Below, in pieces: positions 1 to 13,300 of a DNA stretch of 64,000 bases. Below the pieces are notes generated by a model. The model was given only the letters and a program-made list of their open reading frames with translations, had not been told where the DNA came from and searched no databases. The first letter of the stretch is position 1. Each line of letters opens with the position of its first letter. The stretch comes from Limanda limanda (Eukaryota; Chordata; Actinopteri; Pleuronectiformes; Pleuronectidae). The stretch covers positions 8,105,886 to 8,169,885 of the forward strand of contig NC_083651.1 of the NCBI RefSeq assembly GCF_963576545.1. Direction: 5' to 3'. Position numbers and translations under genes: made by a program.

Positions 1-226
1 GACTGGGGACCAATTCTTCAAACGTAATAAAACAACAGAAAAAGCTTGAAACCTGAAACTGCATTATTTACACCTAGTTTTTTGCCTTAATGTCTTGCTA
101 TCGGAAGTAGCGGACTGCTTGACATACCGTATTGAAGTTATCCTTCAAAATATTTACCCTATCAATGCTGCTAAAAAACTTTAATCTTGATGGTGTTTTC
201 CTACACTTGACATCCATTGCACTTCT

Positions 227-435
227 GTCTGTCCTGGGAGAGGGATCCCTCACATGTGGCTCTCTCTGAGGTTTCTACATATTTTTATTTATTTATTTTT
301 TGGTAGTTTTTCCTCACTCTTGCTGAGGGTTTAGGACAGAGGATGTCACACCATGTTAAAGCCCTATGATACGAATTGTGATTTGTGAATATGGGCTATA
401 CCAATAAAATATGATTGATTGATTGATTGATTGAA
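227..435 (+). repeat. 3' tail of an L2/Maui-like LINE with (TGAT)n end
   Basis: The stretch contains TTTTTCCTCACTCTTGCTGA, GGACAGAGGATGTC, TAAAGCCCTATGA and GTGATTTGTGAATATGGGCT, then AATAAAAT and a run of GATT repeats. I recognise this as the common 3' end of a fish LINE. The body is missing, so it is a 5'-truncated dead copy. The family name is from memory. Confidence 0.7.
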
Positions 436-559
436 CACGGCTCCTGAAGAGGATATCAGAGTCACCAGTTTCTTCAATTGTATTGGATTTGGCTACAACG
501 CTGTTTACCCCTGATACTCCTAAAGTGTTTTGTGGACTCAAACACTTCACCCACCCCTC

Positions 560-655
560 CATCGGCATAGTGGTGAGAAGACGGCCCCTAATGGATGCTA
601 ATTGTAAGTCGCTTAGGATAAAAGCGTCAGCTAAATGACATGAAATGTAATGAGA
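560..655 (+). repeat. Fish interspersed-repeat tail (AAGTCGCTTAGGATAAAAGCG type)
   Basis: AAGTCGCTTAGGATAAAAGCG followed by TCAGCTAAATGACATG and a short ATGTAATG tail is a widespread fish retroposon 3' end. Only the tail is present. Positions 1-226, 436-559 and 656-860 show nothing I can assign. Confidence 0.6.
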
Positions 656-859
656 TGAGTGAATTTTTTTATTTTTCAGTATACTTTCCCTTTATGACAC
701 AAAGTGGCCACAAACTAATGCAACACTATGAGAAACAGATGCAACACAACCACTTAAATGAACACAACAATTAACCACAAAATGACATCACTGACCAAAC
801 GAAGGCCCTCTTGCAAACAGGCTCACAATTAATGGAACCAAAACTAGAGTAAGAGTGAG

Positions 860-1345
860 AGCTCTCTCATTTCCCATGCTCTCTGCAGGCCTCCATTCCT
901 ACTTGTTAATTTCTTTCCGTGTCTGTTTTCAGTGGCGCATGCGCAGGAGCATCAATCAGCGGCTTCATGGCCTCGGCTGATTAAAACTCTTCCATTAAAG
1001 CTGATCCTCGTCACGTTTCCCGCGGAACCGGACCGACTCCGGTTCCGCGGGAAAGCGACGCAAGTGGATCGGGCTCGGTTCCGGTGTCCAGGCGCAAACC
1101 CGGGCCGCCCTGGTGTTGCACAGCTCGGGTCCAATCAGGAGCCGGGATCCGGGTTGATAGGGTTCACGTGGTCGCCTCTTGTTAATGTCATCCTGACGTC
1201 ACGACGACGAACCGAGCGACCGCAGGAAATAATAACCAATAATCACATGTCCGAGCAACACGGAACACACATGAACCGGGATGCGTGTCGAGATCATACA
1301 AGTTTTTATAAGTGGGTCCAGATGTGAGGGGGGAAATCTGGAGGG

Positions 1346-1380
<35 letters not shown>

Positions 1381-1420
1381 AGCGGGGGCTGACGTCATCA
1401 AGATGGCGGATCAGGTGCGT
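860..1420 (+). promoter_or_regulatory. CpG-rich promoter-like region with CRE and YY1-type motifs, no assigned gene
   Basis: This is GC- and CpG-rich compared with its AT-rich surroundings. It has a perfect 17-bp inverted repeat (1016-1032 and 1038-1054), a palindromic TGACGTCA at about 1194-1201, and GCTGACGTCATCAAGATGGC at about 1388-1407, which combines a cAMP-response element with a YY1-like AAGATGGCGG. The ATG at 1403 starts M-A-D-Q and is followed by a possible donor CAG|GTGCGT, as in many housekeeping first exons. No downstream coding exons were found on this strand, so the gene it serves is unknown. It may be an orphan or relic promoter, or drive a gene to the left. Confidence 0.45.
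1343..1375. repeat. (GT)n microsatellite
   Basis: A GTGTGT tract lies between the GC-rich region and the MADQ start codon. The stretch 1420-1734 that follows holds no recognisable gene. Confidence 0.85.
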
Positions 1421-1734
1421 TCAAATGTCACGTTGTATCAGCTGATGGATGGAGAGAGAGAGAGAGACTCAACCCAACATCCATCTGTGGGTCCTCCATT
1501 AGCACATCCGGGTTGGTGCTGCAGTTTAACTGGTGCTGGTTCCAAATCAGACGATATGAAGCCTCTTTATTACAAACCTTCTTCATCCTCCTTCATACGG
1601 GACAGCTCCCATCATTATGTGATTTTATTTTACCAGCGCAACACTTTACAAAAGCCCAATTCACCATTTAAAGAGTAAAGATTATAGAGCAATTATAAGA
1701 AAATACCATACAACATTTGGGTTGATGTTGAAAA

Positions 1735-2371
<637 letters not shown>

Positions 2372-2658
2372 ATAACCTTGATATAATTTACACTTATGAG
2401 TGGAGGTGAAGATCTGACTTTAGTTAAAGGCTCATCAGGAATCTAGAGTCCTGAGACTCATACAAACACCCATAACACTGAACCTGAGGACTTATTAGAA
2501 GGTGTAAAACCCAAAGCACTTATTACTAGTCTACTATAAAGCTATATCGAATAAAACCAACACATTAATGAACAGTTCTGTTTCAATGCAAACACATCAA
2601 CTAACACTAAAGGTCTATAATAAAGCAACAGAGGGACACAAACACACGCACACACACA

Positions 2659-3480
<822 letters not shown>

Positions 3481-3600
3481 ATCTGATAACTCTAACACTT
3501 TTATAGTTATAGTTTATTACATCATGTGTTATTCATGATTAGTTTAATCAATATCAGCTATCTCTAATCTTATTGGTTGCAAATGTTAATGCATTGCAAC

Positions 3601-3767
3601 CAGGGCCGGGTCTAGACAGGCATGTATGAGGGGGCAGCCACAAATCTTGAGGGGGCATTGTGCTTTATTATGTTATTATTATTATAAATTGGGATTTAGT
3701 TTGAGGGGGCACAACATTTATTTGAGGGGGCCAGGCCCCCTCTTGCCCCTGCCTAGACCCGGCCCTG
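3601..3767. mobile_element. Intact hAT-type MITE, 167 bp, with 8-bp target duplication
   Basis: Termini CAGGGCCGGGTCTAG and CTAGACCCGGCCCTG form the inverted repeat, and the interior is partly palindromic (GAGGGGGC blocks). It is flanked by perfect 8-bp duplications ATTGCAAC at 3593-3600 and 3768-3775. An 8-bp target duplication with CAGGG ends is typical of hAT elements. It has no coding capacity. Confidence 0.85.
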
Positions 3768-3775
3768 ATTGCAAC

Positions 3776-5528
3776 ACTTTTATAATGACATCACAATGAC
3801 GTCATTCCAACCAAATGATTGATCTGTCTATAGACTAAAAGAATGCTAGGGATGAGGTCATCTATCTGACTCCTTCATGACGTCAGTGACACTATGATGC
3901 ACTTTAGACTTCTACAGTCGTCATGGGGAGACGTCTTAGGAAAACACCCTCCAGAGGAATTCAGTGAAAATCTTGTGTTGTTGAGTTATTCTGCACACGC
4001 ACACACGCTGGAGGATGATCTTCCACAATCTGGACCCACAGGGTGTTCTTGTCCATTAGTTAAATGTTCAATTAATTATGAATAAAGTAATTAATTACAG
4101 CACAGAAAGTGTTGCAAGTATTTCTCTCCCTCATTCATCAGACTGTTTAGACAAATTTGACATCAACACAACTTTGTTTAATGAAAACCTGACTTGTGTT
4201 TTTAAGTGATAACATGAGTTCTGTGTTTAAGTACAAGTCTGAGTTACTTGTTCACTTTAACTGAGTATATACATAGTGTGTGACTTTGACTTCAGATGGA
4301 AACACTGCTTTACAGCCAAACCTTTACATCATATGGCTTTAGTTAGCATTTTACATAAAAACATGTCGTAAGATTATAAAATATAATTCATTTGATAGAT
4401 TATTCAACTCTTCAGACCTGATCTGTTTTTTAGGTCTAAGCTTTTTGTCATGTTTCAGATATGCGAGTTGTTTTCACCCAAGACATGTACTTCTCCACCA
4501 AACTTCTCACATGCTTTCATTTAAAACCACATGAGAGGCTGGTTTCATGTTTTCTCAAACTGCTACTTGATGAGGTCCTGCTTGGGCTTAGGTCCAGAGA
4601 GGACAGCAAATGATTAATAATCCACAAAAAAATCAAACATTATGGGGAAAAAACACTATTAATACACATTTGTGTAGTTTTTGATTTATTTCTCTCACAT
4701 TAATCATCTCATGACCTCGCACATTCATCTTGTCACACCTTGGAAATCAAGGTCCCGCCGCAGCACACACTCGTCCAAACACGACTCTCAGCTGTCGGTC
4801 ATGTTTTGCCACGTTTTATAGCATCAAATGAAGAATTTGCACTTAAACAAACATCAGAGAGACTAGATCTGAGAAAATTCTATAGGACGCGTACTCAAAA
4901 GTCTTAGTATTGCCAATGTCCCATCTGCTCACATGGATGAGGCAGGGTGATGATAAGTGGGCTTAGTAAAGGTCTGAGAGCCATGACACCAGGAAAACAA
5001 GAGGTGAGCGGCTCTTTGGAGACACGACTGAAGACAGTACCCTGTGATCAGCAAGTGACCGATAAACTAGATCTGTTAAGTTTAGGACTGAGGATTTCTT
5101 AAAGCAGCTGTTTGAAGAGCTGAATGTAAACATGCCCCGGTTTTAATAAGATATTCTAAACAGGTCTGTGGTCTGTAGCTGCTTCAGAAGAACAGAGAGC
5201 CATTATCGTTTTTTTAATGCTAACAGCCTCAGCGTTGTGTGTTGTCACTGAGTCAGTTGTTGAAATTATTTTAAAATAACCAGTCAGATTCATGCCATTG
5301 ATTCTGTTGCTTATGTTGTTAAACAGCAAAAATAGTGCGGCTCAGTTCTGTCGTCCGTCCTTTTTTAGCAAAATAAATCTATGTGAAAACTGGATATTAA
5401 GGCAACATGGAAACCCCCATAAATCAGGACACGAGAAAAAAACCAATCATTTCACCAGTGCTGTATAAAACATTTTTCCGGCTTGAGCCGAGCTAATAGG
5501 CAACTTCACAGTTAAAATCAGGGCCGTC
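3776..5528. other. Intergenic AT-rich DNA, nothing recognised
   Basis: No coding exon, RNA gene or clear repeat was recognised between the MITE and the probable mphosph8 polyadenylation site. Short frames lack family similarity or splice context. Confidence 0.5.
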
Positions 5529-6819
5529 TTTATTATCAACAAGACTTTTCAAATCCAGAAGAACAAGATGGGGAAGTCCAGCACTGACAATCTTTGTAAA
5601 GTGTCTGTAAAAGAATAAGAGTCAGTGCGTGACTGAGAAGAATTTGAATTTGTAAATCCCCCAAATTCACAAGCAGGGCGGTCGCTCTACGCAGAGAAGT
5701 TTTAGTCCTTATCAAGTAAACATCAGAGCTTTTGACTGTACAGGCTAAATAACTTAACCCACAACTAAAGTGGCAAAAAGCAGAAAAACATCAGCAGTCA
5801 TCACATGACAATTTATAAAAGAATGTATATATTTATATATGTGAATATGTACAGACCAGGGAATATATCAGCTAAAGGGAAGACAAAAAGAAAATCATCT
5901 TCACTCATTAAAATTCCACATATTTCTTAAGGATTGCTTCATTCTGGTGATGTAAACAAAAATATGGGAATTAGACTCAACCTAAGTCTGCCCACGTGTC
6001 GTGCCTGCCCCTCAGGTGAGTTGAGTCCGTGTCAGAACTCCATTCTCAGACCTCTCTTCTGAAGTGATGTGCCTGACAGTTAAGGACTAATTTGTTATTT
6101 CTTTAAATGTACCTCCCCATTTGCTGTCAGATCTGATGTCCACTTCATATCATAGCTTCAGGAGAGAGTTGAGAAGTTTTGCAGCCTGTCACAAGGGGGA
6201 AATCAAGATGTTTTGGTTTCACCTTTGTGGAGCCGTCATTCATACATCCTTACAAACAGTCTTTGATTAATGCACTGAAGTCCATTGTCATGTACCTTGT
6301 TGCCAAGACCAGTATGAGTAGGAAAGCACCAGCTGAGTTCAAGAAAAATGTGGAAAAAAAAAAAACGTGATGGGAAAGCCCCTGTTTGTTTGCTTCAAAT
6401 GCAAAAACTCATTCTACACACACATACACACTAGTAAGGTCTACAAACAAACATGTATCGTATCTGTGCTGACAGAAGTTGGAACTCGGGGGAAAAAAGG
6501 CACAACCCAGGAGGGTTTCAATCGCCAGAGTTACAAAAGTGAGAGAGGATGAAGGTCCCGGCTGCCTCCTTCCAAATGGACGGTCTCCTCGATGGATCCT
6601 TGACCTGGCCACATTCTTGGATTTGTGCTGCATATGTACGCTGACAAAGAGCCGTGGTCTGGACAGGATTCAATTGTCATCAATGAGCTTCAGTCTTTCA
6701 AAAGTTGCACTGACGTCAAGTAGAAATGCGGCTTTAAATTTGACTTCATGCTGACGAAGGTCCCACGAACTCCACCTTTCCTAAAAGACAGTGAGTCTGG
6801 CAGAGCATTTCAGCTCCTG

Positions 6820-6884
<65 letters not shown>

Positions 6885-6925
6885 AAAGTGCGCGTGAAGG
6901 TGCATGTGTTTCACTGTGTTGGCCA
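5529..6925 (-). other. mphosph8: Probable mphosph8 3' UTR with AATAAA at 5534-5529
   Basis: The first good AATAAA I noticed downstream of the stop (read on the minus strand) is at 5534-5529, giving a 3' UTR of about 1.4 kb. It includes a (CA)n tract at 6823-6883. The extent is inferred only from the signal; no transcript evidence is available. Confidence 0.4.
6823..6883. repeat. (TG)n microsatellite in mphosph8 3' UTR
   Basis: About 30 TG units, which would be a CA tract in the mphosph8 transcript, starting roughly 40 nt after the stop codon. Confidence 0.9.
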
Positions 6926-7293
6926 TCACTGCAGCTGGACTCTGTACGCACAAATGAGGAGTTTGACCTGGAGAAAAAATAACATCCGGAAAATAAGACT
7001 GTTAGCATGTTGTTAAAAGAATCCACAACTGACTCATTACAATTATACAAAATTTGTTTTTTTTTCTGTAACAGAAAATTGTAAGTTTGATATTTTGATG
7101 TGAAGTAAACCTAAAAACTGGGGAGCATAGACTGTAAATAAAGATGTGTCTGCACTTCTTCCCACTAGCCAGAAACAAAGCTAAAATATCCACAACAAGA
7201 AAGTCTCCATCTTACGCTGATGACGTCAATTGGAGATAGAGTGTGCACAGTACCTATTGTGGTGTGGATCTTTATCACCTATAGACAGCATAT

Positions 7294-7374
<81 letters not shown>

Positions 7375-10300
7375 TGTGAGGGAGCTACCTTGGCTGCCGG
7401 TGCTTCTGCAAGTCGAATGAAGAGTCTGTTAATCCCTGGGACTGGACTGAAGGAATAGATGAAGTGACTATCCTGAATGTTAGAAGATGATAAAAATAAA
7501 AAATAAATAATGAGCAAATTAAATTTTTCACCGTAAATCCTGTGAATCGTTACACATTACACAAAAAACATTCAGCCTATTTTCATGAAATATAGTGGAG
7601 GGGTGAAACATGGAAGAACTCTTTCAACTTTGGAAGGGATCTGGATGAACAGGCTTTTCCCCCAAGATTTATAGATATGGTGATCTCCTTGGTGGAGGTA
7701 TATGCGTAATGGTCGTGCAGAAAGAAAACAACAGCACACATTTGCACAAACGTTGAGTAAAACCTCTGATGAGAACATTTACGGGCTTAGGTAGTGTTGA
7801 AAGTAACATGGACCCTATGCTGGCAAACTCTTTCGGAGACAAGCTAATGTATGAGGCAATGCTTTTTGAATTTGAATACATTGGATATCTACCACTGACG
7901 AAATAACCACTGTGAAAAGTTTAATGAGGTTTGAATTCTATCATAATTTTTCATTTCTCAACCTTCTATTTTTATCCTTTGGGATGAGCCACTTTGAGTT
8001 TTTCTTGTTATCGAACAGCACTTTGGGTTTTAAAAACCAACCATGAAGATGGGCAGCTGGAACTTGTCGTTGAGCACCACGGCGTGAACGCTGCAGGGTC
8101 CGCAGAGCCTGGCTGTGATCTCGTTCAGGAAGTTGGCGTGGAAGATGAAGAGGAGGATTCCCGAACCTGGATTGGGAGAGAGGGAACAAGGGTTTTGTGA
8201 CAGAAGAAAAGGGGAAAGTATAAAAGTCTTTCTCTCTTTTTCAACACAAACAGACTTTCTTAGACTGCACCGATTTTTTTCAAACCCCTTACCCAAATCG
8301 AATGACAGAAAGAACTATATAAAAACAATAACTTGTAGTAATATAACCTCACCTTAACAAATGGCAGAGTAGATAAAGCAATAAAAAATAACAAATTAAT
8401 TTTAAGTCAACTTAGAGATTCCTCGCTCACTTCCCAGCATCCAATTTATAAAAAGACGCAGCTAAGATTACTGTCTACAGCAGGCAAGGAAAATTATTTT
8501 CAAATGATATGTAAAACTATCTTACAACCTCTGTAAGGGCATGTTTCTGAGAGAAGTGAATTCAATGCTTTCTTAAACTTTTGCCAAGCCCTGTTGACAC
8601 TCTGCTATTGTGCATTTAAGAAACACATCCAGCTGTTCACAGAGCTGACGGTGTTTGTGTTTTACCCTCTGGTTGTGGCTGCGACTTGAAGCCAAACTCC
8701 AAGGAGAAGTCCGGCCCTTCGCAAAGCCTGTGGCAGGCCAGAGGGAAGACGGGCTCCAGCAGCACCAGGCGAGACTCAAAGTACGCCCGGATGGTGTCCT
8801 CCGCCACACTGGACAATCTGACAAGCAGAGAAGGACAGAGGATTAAAAAAAGAGTTATGCACAATAATCACAGGATCACAATATATGGTAAATTTACGGG
8901 ACTTATATATGCAATTTAATTGAATTAGAGTACTGTTGGGCCTTGGTGGAAGTAGACAGATTCTATAGTTGTCTGCTTTCCATCACATGCACAGACACCA
9001 GAACATGTAAACACACACAAAGCTGTGGGAAGCACTCACATGCCGATGTGATCCTTGATGAGGTCGCACACCATCAGGTTGTTGCTGAGCTTGGCGAAGT
9101 ACATGGCCGTGTTCTTGTGTTTGGAGAGGATGTTGCAGTCAGCTCCGTACTCCAGCAGGAGGCGCACTACGTCAGCGTTCCCTCTTTTACATGCCTGAAG
9201 TGAAGTGACAGGAAATCTTTAGCAACTCAACCTGTGTCTCATGTCCAGATCCCACCGCTGTCACTGTTGGCTGAGAGCTCAGGTTCAGATACATGGTCAG
9301 ATACATTACCTTCATCAGCGCCGTCTCACCGCCGAGTGTCTGCGCGTTGACGTAGGAGCCGGCCTCCAGCAGGATAGCAACAGTGGTCAGGAAATTCTGA
9401 CAGAGGACAGACACAAAATTAAAGGTGTGAGAACTCCCCACAGAAAAAAGGTGGTTAATACAAACATGATCCAAATACTTTTTTTTGTTGATAGATTTGG
9501 TGTTATTCAGGTCAGTGGGAATTCTAGGTCAAATGTATTGTACAAAAACCACAGTACTGGTGAGGACCCCCCCTCTCTTCTCAACTTACCTTTTCAGCAG
9601 CGTGCATTAGGGCTGTAGTGCCGTTCTTCTGTCGTCCGTTCACCCTCACCCCCTTCTTTATCAGCAACCTGAGGATGTCGTCCTGCCCCCCCGCTGCTGC
9701 CAGCATGCTCAGGGACATGCCACTGACGTCCTGTGGACAAACACACAAATGAAAAGCTCCGGGGTCACAGATGAAGGCGTTAACATGACCAGCTTCTCAT
9801 TTTGCTGCTTTGGATTGTAGGAGAAGGTATCCCTGAAAATGAACATTACAAATAAAAATCAAAAGGGTTATTTAATTATTTTTGGCCATGTGATTATACT
9901 GACATCTGGTTTTCAGACAGAGGCCTCGGTGTTAACTTTGTGATGAGACTTTCCTTCTACAACATCAAGCAAAATGTACATGTTATTTTGTATCTATCAA
10001 CAAGAGCATCTTTAAAGCTACAACATCCTGCTCAGCAGTTTTCTTGCTTGAGGCAACAAATGTATTGACAAACATAAAGATTCTAAGTCCATCACTAACA
10101 AGGTAGAAAGCTGTAAATACTATTCTACAAATGTATTCTGTCTTTAGTTAATCAGCTTCTGCACGAGTAAAGGATTCTGAACAAATGCTGAATTTAATGT
10201 ATTGGAGTATTTTTCCATTAGTTCCTACGCAGGAACAAGTGTGAGACAATGTGCTGGAGATACTAAAGGTGCATAAAGGGTGTAAATGAACTGTGCACAA

Positions 10301-13300
10301 AATACCAGGTCTGTGGAGGATTGCCCCCAACATAAGTGCTATTCCGATTGTTTTGTATTTTGCATCCAACCAATTATCTAAATAATCCTCTGCAGGGTTG
10401 AGGGGGATTGGTACCAATCAATGCTGAAATCAGGCCAGAGGAAGGCACAGCGTGGACAGGTGGTCAGTTTATCACAGATCAGACATTAACATCCATCTTG
10501 GCTGATCTGATCACAAGTGGACAGCTGTAAGAAGTGATCTGGGCTCATTTGAGCAGTGTCACAGCAGGTGTCCTTGGCCACATTGAGGGACTGATGTCTA
10601 ATGTCCTCCGGCCTAATACAATTTTACAATGACCCAAAAATACATTGGAACTTTTCAGTATTTTCCATATGTGGATTTATTTGGGGCCGCCTGCTAAATA
10701 TCAACACTGAGTGCCACATATTGATTTTAATAAATAGCAAAACTAAAATGCTGAACATACCTGCCAAACATGCAATTCTGGCCTGCAGTCATTTGTATTT
10801 TTAACCACATTCTGAGAGCTGCTAGCAACATGGCAGACTCTTTAGTCAAATCAATATTATATTTTCAAATAAAATCCAGTAAACTTAAGCTTTCATATTC
10901 CAAAAAGTCTGGGGAATGAGATCAAATTGTCTTTCATAAGAAAATCTTGAAATTTTAAGCCAAGGAACATTTTATTGTCCAAGCAGAAGTTCCTTACAAT
11001 ACTTGATAAGAAGGATTAACTGAGGCAACATAGTTACAGCAGGATGAAGAGTAATAAGCACTCTGTATACAACAGTAATAAAAATAAAAAAAGATATCTG
11101 CTATAAAAGAAAAGCAAAACCTTGCTTTGCAACATCAAACAGCACTGGTGACCTTCAACAGAAACATTTTCCAAACACAACTGTCTCTGGACTGCAACCT
11201 TAAATGATGTATAATCTGCAATACTGATATATTCCTGTCATGACACAGGAAACACCTGTTTGCCATGTGATCAGTTCACTGACCATTGTCTGCATTAATG
11301 CATTTAGCATGAAAAGGTAGGACATTGTTTACTCTACAGCTGCTAATGAGGATAACACAAAAACCTTCATCCTTGACAAATGGCAGCAGTGCTGTCTGCT
11401 CATTTAGATCACTAAGATGAATATTCCTTTTTTGTGTCCTAACAAAATAAACTACAAAGTCAACTGGCCCAACCGGACAACAGTCAACAGCTCTGCTTGA
11501 AAATAACACTGCAGTGGACAATTTTGAAAACTGAAAGGAGACTAAAACAAAGCACCCATCTACTTTGAGAAAATGCAGGTTGTACATCTGCTATATTTTG
11601 TTTAACCATCAACAAGGTTTGTATAATCTAAGCTCCACATAAATTGAATTGTGCAGTTTGTTATGAATTATTAAACTGCTTTTTTAGTTTAAGATAAAAA
11701 AACAGTAAAATATAAATTATTACCTTCTGCCCTGTCGCATGTGTGATTTGACCAATTTATATCAAAGATTTTTTTTTATCTGAAAATGTGATTCAACTTT
11801 TGCACAAAAACCCATTAAATTTGTAATTTCACTTCTGTAAAAACAATCTTTAAATGCAAGTTTACCAAATACAGTGGTTCCCATTTTTTAAACCTAAAAC
11901 AATTGTTGATATTGTGTGCTAGATGAAATCAAAATGAATACAAAGAGTAATCCAGCAAATAATTGAAATAAGTCAATCTGATATGTCACAAACATACAAA
12001 GAATAAAAGATTAAAAGAATGTAAAAGAAAATAGACCAATGTAGTGTATTATCTTAAATTAGAGTACATCAAACATCAATAAGTACTAAAAAGTTCTATA
12101 CAGTCAGTGTATAGCAATACAAAAATAAAACCAAACTTATTCTGTAGCTTATGAACTAATAAACATGAAAAAGAAAATTGAAACATTTATCAACAGGATC
12201 CTCAGAAAACTGTTATATTTAAGTGCGAGATATAAACACTGAGCTCCTAATTCACTAACATCCACAAGGAAAGTATGTCATTACTGCTGCAGGCTATCAG
12301 GGGCCATCTACAATATAGGCTACTGGCTAAAGCAGGAATATAGTACACTTGGATCAGGCATTCAGGAAAGCAAGTCAACACACATCTATTGTTTTGGAGG
12401 GATTGGCTGCAAAACTGTGCTGGTAGGATTTGACCATCGTAATTCACCCATACTCTACTTAGTGAGGGCAGAGAGATTGAAGTGTATGTTAATTTTTAAA
12501 GTAAACAAGGGTAGGGAGTGCACGCAAAATTAGATTACCATTCACTAAATTATCCAATCTGTAAATTAGAACACGTCCTATTGATAACCTGTGATGAACT
12601 GACAAATTGACACCGTTATATAATTGACTGTGTTACATATGTACAGGCAATCTGAACATATCAAACAATAATATTTGCTTTTTTTCTGAGCCAAAGGTAC
12701 GATACAAATGTCCTTGATTCCACCCATTTAGTGTATATTCATGCAACAGTCCACAGAAATCTTGATCTTTTTCCAAAGGTGTGGTTTAAAGAATGGCAGG
12801 ACAGTCTGGAAAGGTTCGAGGTTCACTGACATGACACTTTTTACAGCTCAAATTGTAAGCCCCATATGAGGTTAAAGCCACAGTGCTGATCACCAATTGT
12901 TTTGTAGCATGTCCGTTACAAAAATTTACAGGGACAGATAAACAGGACCATCCCAATCTGCGTTCAAATTATGAGTCTCTGGTTCTTGTCCTCCACTTTG
13001 CTTGGAGGCAACAGCATGCCCTCTTCTTTTCATCGACTGAATTGAGTTATGTACAAAATATTTAACTTCCCTCCATGTCCTGCTGTTCAAGGCAGGTTCA
13101 GCAGCTAAACATGCGTCGCAATCCTTTTTGCCTGGCACTTTGACCAGTTTACAGAAGTCTCCAAACTGACGCCTCACTGCTGCCTGTTCCTCCTCGCTCC
13201 ACAACCTCTTGTTTCTCTTTTGAGGTTTCTCACCAGTATTGGTTTGTCTTACTTTAGTAGACATGGGTGCCTTTTCCTGTGCCACTGGTGCTGTATCAGG

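Noticed and set aside
7220..7517. Cys-Val and Thr-His repeat frames
   Set aside because: They are readings of (TG)n/(CA)n tracts, one of them through the real donor of mphosph8 exon 13.
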